Shown piece by piece: positions 60,507 to 64,000 of a DNA stretch of 64,000 bases. The stretch spans positions 1 to 64,000 of the forward strand of contig JANQKR010000049.1 in the NCBI GenBank assembly GCA_028281025.1, written 5' to 3'. The notes below the pieces were generated by a model that saw only the letters and a program-made list of their open reading frames with translations, made no database searches and was not told where the DNA came from. The DNA comes from Croceivirga sp. GTDB taxonomy: Bacteria > Bacteroidota > Bacteroidia > Flavobacteriales > Flavobacteriaceae. Every line of letters begins with the position of its first letter. Within the stretch, counting starts at the first letter, position 1. Position numbers and translations under genes: made by a program.

Positions 60507-62111
60507 ATGAAAAAGATTTTAAACATGAAGAGGGGCATGGTTTTATTCTTTGCCTTAGCAATTTTGACCGGTTGTGATAGCGACGGGTTTTTGGACAGGA
60601 CAGATCCGGGTACGGGTGTAGTTGAAGGGTTTTTTAATACCGAAAATGACGTTGTTCTTGGTGTAAATGGTGTTTATCAGTTGATGCAAGGTAGTATTTG
60701 GGGTGGATCCTTTGTGCACACACAGCCCCATTTTGACGGTGCTACCGATAATGCAGTAATCTGTTGCCCGTGGGAGTATGGTTTCTTTGCTATTGCAGAT
60801 GGTACGATGAATTCGAACACAGGCGGAATTGTGGGTTGGAAATGGACCATTGGTTATCAGGCCATTTCAAGGGTGAACCAGATTTTAGGTGTTATTGAAG
60901 AAGGTTTGTCTGAAGCAGATCCTGCCGATTTGGTAAAATGGGAGGCGGAGCTACGTTTTTTACGGGCTTATTTTTATAGTGAAATCAGCTTTTACTATGG
61001 AGATGCGCCCTTGATTTTATCGGTTTTGACACCAGAGGAAGCTGCTGTAAAAGGACGGGATCCAAAGGCCGATGTGGTCAATGCGGTAATCGCAGATTTG
61101 CAGTTTGCTGCTGATAATTTGGAGACCACCCCTAATAACGGTGATTTTGGTAGGCCCACTAGGCAGGCGGCACTGACACTCATGGGAAAAGTACATTTGT
61201 ACAATGAACAATATGCCCAAGCTGCAGCTGCTTTGCAAGAGGTGATAGCTTTGGAAGGATCTGCGGTAGATTTGGATCCGGATTATGAAAGTCTGTTCAA
61301 TGGTACCAATGAAGAAAGCCCTGAAATTATTTGGAGCCTTCAGTTTACAACGGGAGATGTGGGTGAAGGAAACTTTTTGCAGGAGCATTACGGACTTTTG
61401 GCCAGTCGATTACCCGCAGATATGAGAAATATGGGAGGCTGGAATTCAATGGAATACTCCAGAAATCTTTTGGACGACTATTATATGATAGACGGATTGC
61501 CGATCAGTGAATCTCCTTTATATGACGAAAACGATATTTTTGCCAATAGGGATCCCAGGTTGGCGGAAGCTTTTTGGAGGGAAGGTGATTTTATCGGTGA
61601 TTTTCAATTGACCACGGAAAACAACAATTTTGAAACGAACGGTGCCAATCCAGATCCGGTATATGCATCGCCTATGACCACGAAAAAATGGGCAAGTTCC
61701 CTGACCTCACAACTAAACGTTCAAGACGGCGAAGTAGATTTGGTGCTCTTACGCTATGCTGATGTATTGATGATGTACGCCGAAGCCCAAAATGAAGCCG
61801 TTGGGCCTGATGCCAACGTTTATTCAGCGGTCAATAAGATTCGTGCCCGTGCTGGGATGCCGGATTTTCCGGGAGGCTTGAGCCAATCTGAAATGAGGGA
61901 TGAGATACGGCATGAGCGAAGAATAGAGTTTGTAATGGAAGGTACCCGTTACAACGATTTGCTTCGTTGGAGAACTGCGGAAACGGTAATTCCAAGTATT
62001 CCTAACTTGCAACCTCGTGCTTTCGATCTATCGAAGAACTATTTGTGGCCCATACCACAGAGTGCCATCGATAACCAACCGGATTTTATTACCCAAAACC
62101 CTGGGTACTAA
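60507..62111 (+). CDS. SusD/RagB-like outer-membrane lipoprotein
   Basis: This 534-residue protein has the lipobox AILTGC (cysteine at residue 23). The alpha-helical TPR-like SusD fold is visible in AISRVNQILGVIEEG, AELRFLRAYFYSEISFYYGD with the conserved RFLRA, and the C-terminal RMEF-type ERRIEFVMEGTRYNDLLRWR. YLWPIPQSAIDNQPDFITQN closes it as in the family. It is the glycan-binding lid on the SusC barrel. Its message probably ends at, or is attenuated by, the hairpin at 62165-62197 before the FG-GAP gene. Confidence 0.93.
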   Translation: MKKILNMKRGMVLFFALAILTGCDSDGFLDRTDPGTGVVEGFFNTENDVVLGVNGVYQLMQGSIWGGSFVHTQPHFDGATDNAVICCPWEYGFFAIADGTMNSNTGGIVGWKWTIGYQAISRVNQILGVIEEGLSEADPADLVKWEAELRFLRAYFYSEISFYYGDAPLILSVLTPEEAAVKGRDPKADVVNAVIADLQFAADNLETTPNNGDFGRPTRQAALTLMGKVHLYNEQYAQAAAALQEVIALEGSAVDLDPDYESLFNGTNEESPEIIWSLQFTTGDVGEGNFLQEHYGLLASRLPADMRNMGGWNSMEYSRNLLDDYYMIDGLPISESPLYDENDIFANRDPRLAEAFWREGDFIGDFQLTTENNNFETNGANPDPVYASPMTTKKWASSLTSQLNVQDGEVDLVLLRYADVLMMYAEAQNEAVGPDANVYSAVNKIRARAGMPDFPGGLSQSEMRDEIRHERRIEFVMEGTRYNDLLRWRTAETVIPSIPNLQPRAFDLSKNYLWPIPQSAIDNQPDFITQNPGY

Positions 62112-62164
62112 AAATTTGCGGAAAGGTGTTTCCCCGTTTTTGGGAAGATATCTTATCTTTAAAG

Positions 62165-62197
62165 AAAAGGGGGTATGAACATTTCGTACCCCTTTTT
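62165..62197 (+). terminator. Terminator-like hairpin between susD and the FG-GAP gene
   Basis: GGGGTA (62170-62175) and TACCCC (62187-62192) pair around an 11-base loop, extended by A/T pairs and followed by five T. It could end the susCD transcript or allow partial read-through into the next gene 23 bases on. Confidence 0.6.
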
Positions 62198-62219
62198 CAA
62201 TAAGAATAAAACAAATTGC

Positions 62220-64000
62220 ATGACTATGAAAAAGGAAATAAGATCGACACTGCTCTTTTTTTGCAGCATTGTATTGATAAATGCACCCTGCTACGGGCAA
62301 ATTCAGTTTGAAGATGCAACGGAAGAAGCCGGAATCGATCACTACTTCGAGGTTTTTCAAGGTACCTTTGGAGGTGGGGGTACGGTTTTGGATTACGACT
62401 TGGACGGTCATGAGGACATTTTTTTGGCCGGTGGTGCTGGAAAAAATATTCTCTACAAGAATAATGGGGACGGCACTTTTACAGACGTTACCGAATCCGC
62501 GGGTCTGGATGTAATAAGTCCTGTGGTCTCTCAAGGGGCAGCTTCTGCCGATGTAAACAGGGATGGGTATCCCGACCTGTTCGTTACTACAATTACCAGG
62601 GTAGATTCAGATCAAGAAGAATTTGCCAAAACTTCAAATATTTTTTTTATTAACCAAGGGAACGGAACTTTCTCAGATCAATCGGTACGATATGGGTTGG
62701 CGGATACCCCTACTTTTTCTACTGGCGCTTCCTTTGGCGACTTTAATAAAGATGGTCTTCCCGATTTGTATGTAAGCAACTACTTCAAGGATTTTTCAGG
62801 AAGATTGGACGAATTTGGGGGGCCTACATTGGGTGAAACCGGAGGCCCTGATTCCGATTTGTTGTATATCAATGTAGGAGGAATCGAATTTAGGGAAGTG
62901 TCCCAAGAATATGGAATGGCACATACCGGATTGGGTTTTCAGGGGGTTTGGACGGATTTTGATAACGATAATGATTTGGATCTTATAATAGCAAACGATT
63001 TTGGGGATAGGGCAACACCTAACCTGCTTTACAGAAATGAATTTCCTGAGCCGGAATTTACCGAAGTGGGAACTGTTTTTGAAGCAGATTACCAAATGAA
63101 TGCCATGGGTATTGCTATAGGCGATGTCAACATGGATGGATGGTTGGATTATTTTATTACAAACATTAGTGAATCTCCTTTGCTTGTAAATCAAGGAGAT
63201 GACCAGCCCTTCGTAAACCAGTCCAGGGAAAGGGGCACCAGCTTTCGAACACTCTCAACAGATGATGGTTTATCCGTTATTACAGTAAGTTGGGGAGCCA
63301 ATTTTTTTGATGTGGACAATGACATGGATGTGGATCTCTATGTGACCAATGGTTCACTAAATCCAGGTTTGGCCCCTAATCCGAATCTGATGTTGGAAAA
63401 TGAAAATGGGAATTTTGAAAATGTTGCTTTTTTTTCCGATACCAATGATCACTCTTTTGGTAGGGGATCTCTGGTGTTCGATTACGACAGCGATGGAGAC
63501 CTAGATTTATTGATCATTAATCAAACACCCCATACCGGTGAACAACCTGATACATTTGAAGCTAAATCCACAAGGCTGTATAAAAACACAACACAAGGGA
63601 ATAATTGGCTCAGAGTAAAATTAAATGGTGATGAATCAGACACCAATGGAATAGGTACTATGCTAAAAGCTTACGTAGATGGCAAGGTGATGGTTCGTGA
63701 AGTCCATGCAGGTTCCAGTCATGAATCGCAGAATTCCTTGATAGCCCATTTTGGTCTTGGAGATAACGATAAACTTGATTCCCTGAGAATACGATGGAAC
63801 AGGGGCAGGGAGCAATTGTTGGAAAATGTGGAGGCCAATCAGTTGTTACAGATCAATGAAGAAGATGCTGAAGGAAGCTCAAATGAACCATCAGGCCCGA
63901 TTCCGGGTCCAAATGATAAAATTCAAATACAGGTATATCCGGTACCTTTTGATGATCGATTTAAGATTGTTTTGAACGAGCAGGTAGCTGAAGAAGATAT
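62220..64000 (+). CDS. Secreted FG-GAP/VCBS-repeat protein with ASPIC/UnbV domain and T9SS tail start (3' end outside window)
   Basis: The frame from ATG 62220 stays open to the last base, 593 codons. After a signal peptide ending in YGQ come repeated calcium-binding FG-GAP blades: VLDYDLDGHEDIFLAGG, SADVNRDGYPDLFVTT, FGDFNKDGLPDLYVSN, TDFDNDNDLDLIIAN, IGDVNMDGWLDYFITN, FFDVDNDMDVDLYVTN and FDYDSDGDLDLLIIN. An ASPIC/UnbV domain follows (NWLRVKLNGDESDTNGIGTM, VHAGSSHESQNS, RIRWNRGREQ). The last residues IQVYPVPFDDRFKI look like the start of a type IX sorting domain. Such proteins often accompany SusCD loci and may bind glycans at the surface; the function is not established. Confidence 0.85.
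   Translation, partial: MTMKKEIRSTLLFFCSIVLINAPCYGQIQFEDATEEAGIDHYFEVFQGTFGGGGTVLDYDLDGHEDIFLAGGAGKNILYKNNGDGTFTDVTESAGLDVISPVVSQGAASADVNRDGYPDLFVTTITRVDSDQEEFAKTSNIFFINQGNGTFSDQSVRYGLADTPTFSTGASFGDFNKDGLPDLYVSNYFKDFSGRLDEFGGPTLGETGGPDSDLLYINVGGIEFREVSQEYGMAHTGLGFQGVWTDFDNDNDLDLIIANDFGDRATPNLLYRNEFPEPEFTEVGTVFEADYQMNAMGIAIGDVNMDGWLDYFITNISESPLLVNQGDDQPFVNQSRERGTSFRTLSTDDGLSVITVSWGANFFDVDNDMDVDLYVTNGSLNPGLAPNPNLMLENENGNFENVAFFSDTNDHSFGRGSLVFDYDSDGDLDLLIINQTPHTGEQPDTFEAKSTRLYKNTTQGNNWLRVKLNGDESDTNGIGTMLKAYVDGKVMVREVHAGSSHESQNSLIAHFGLGDNDKLDSLRIRWNRGREQLLENVEANQLLQINEEDAEGSSNEPSGPIPGPNDKIQIQVYPVPFDDRFKIVLNEQVAEED

Overview
The window reads as chromosome of a marine member of the Flavobacteriaceae (Bacteroidota). 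The reasons are SusC/SusD and other TonB-linked outer-membrane proteins, a type IX secretion-style C-terminus, TTG/TAnnTTTG promoters, a flavobacterial 6S RNA between zapA and rny, a monocyclic-carotenoid gene set, and paired RHS genes of Bacteroidota type. I place it in the family only; no 16S gene or other species marker is present.

Layout. Positions 1-16.5 kb are core genes: the C-terminal part of recQ, three small membrane proteins, an Smr-domain protein, a cysteine desulfurase, a TonB receptor with an M23 peptidase, then zapB-like, zapA, 6S RNA, rny and aconitase, ending with a thioredoxin-fold protein that lacks its CxxC. Positions 15.8-22.3 kb hold a carotenoid locus. A B12-type MerR regulator with CarH light-sensor motifs is followed by crtI, crtB, crtZ, crtD and cruF in one tightly packed operon, and a crtA-like monooxygenase converges on it. 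The set fits a saproxanthin/myxol-type pigment, but lycopene cyclase is not in the window. A tRNA-Leu(GAG) closes this part.

Positions 22.6-49.9 kb are accessory. One operon-like run on the minus strand (39.5 to 24.4 kb) carries seven secreted fibre-like paralogues, each overlapping the next by ATGA. They have different N-termini and a nearly constant C-terminal third. The run continues into a large RHS partner protein, an RHS protein with a phospholipase A2-like tail, and a small lipoprotein that could be its immunity protein. A second locus (49.0 to 41.0 kb) has the same RHS pair followed by a MORN-repeat (YwqK-like) lipoprotein. Its fibre array is gone: only a 58-codon stub of the first fibre gene remains, still ATGA-coupled to the RHS partner and still behind the same promoter-proximal sequence as the first locus. 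An 85-bp palindromic repeat sits at three intergenic points (24.0, 39.8 and 49.3 kb), and a 22-bp tandem repeat and an XRE-regulator fragment add to the signs of rearrangement. I regard this region as the most novel part of the window.

Positions 49.9-64 kb form an L-fucose utilisation locus. Seven minus-strand genes encode mutarotase, an SDR fitting L-fucose dehydrogenase, lactonase, L-fuconate dehydratase, 2-keto-3-deoxy-fuconate dehydrogenase, diketo-acid hydrolase and L-lactate dehydrogenase. Together they would convert L-fucose to two pyruvates without phosphorylation. An AraC regulator follows, and divergently a SusC/SusD pair and a secreted FG-GAP/UnbV protein that runs off the window end. 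No inner-membrane fucose permease, fucosidase or sulfatase is visible here.
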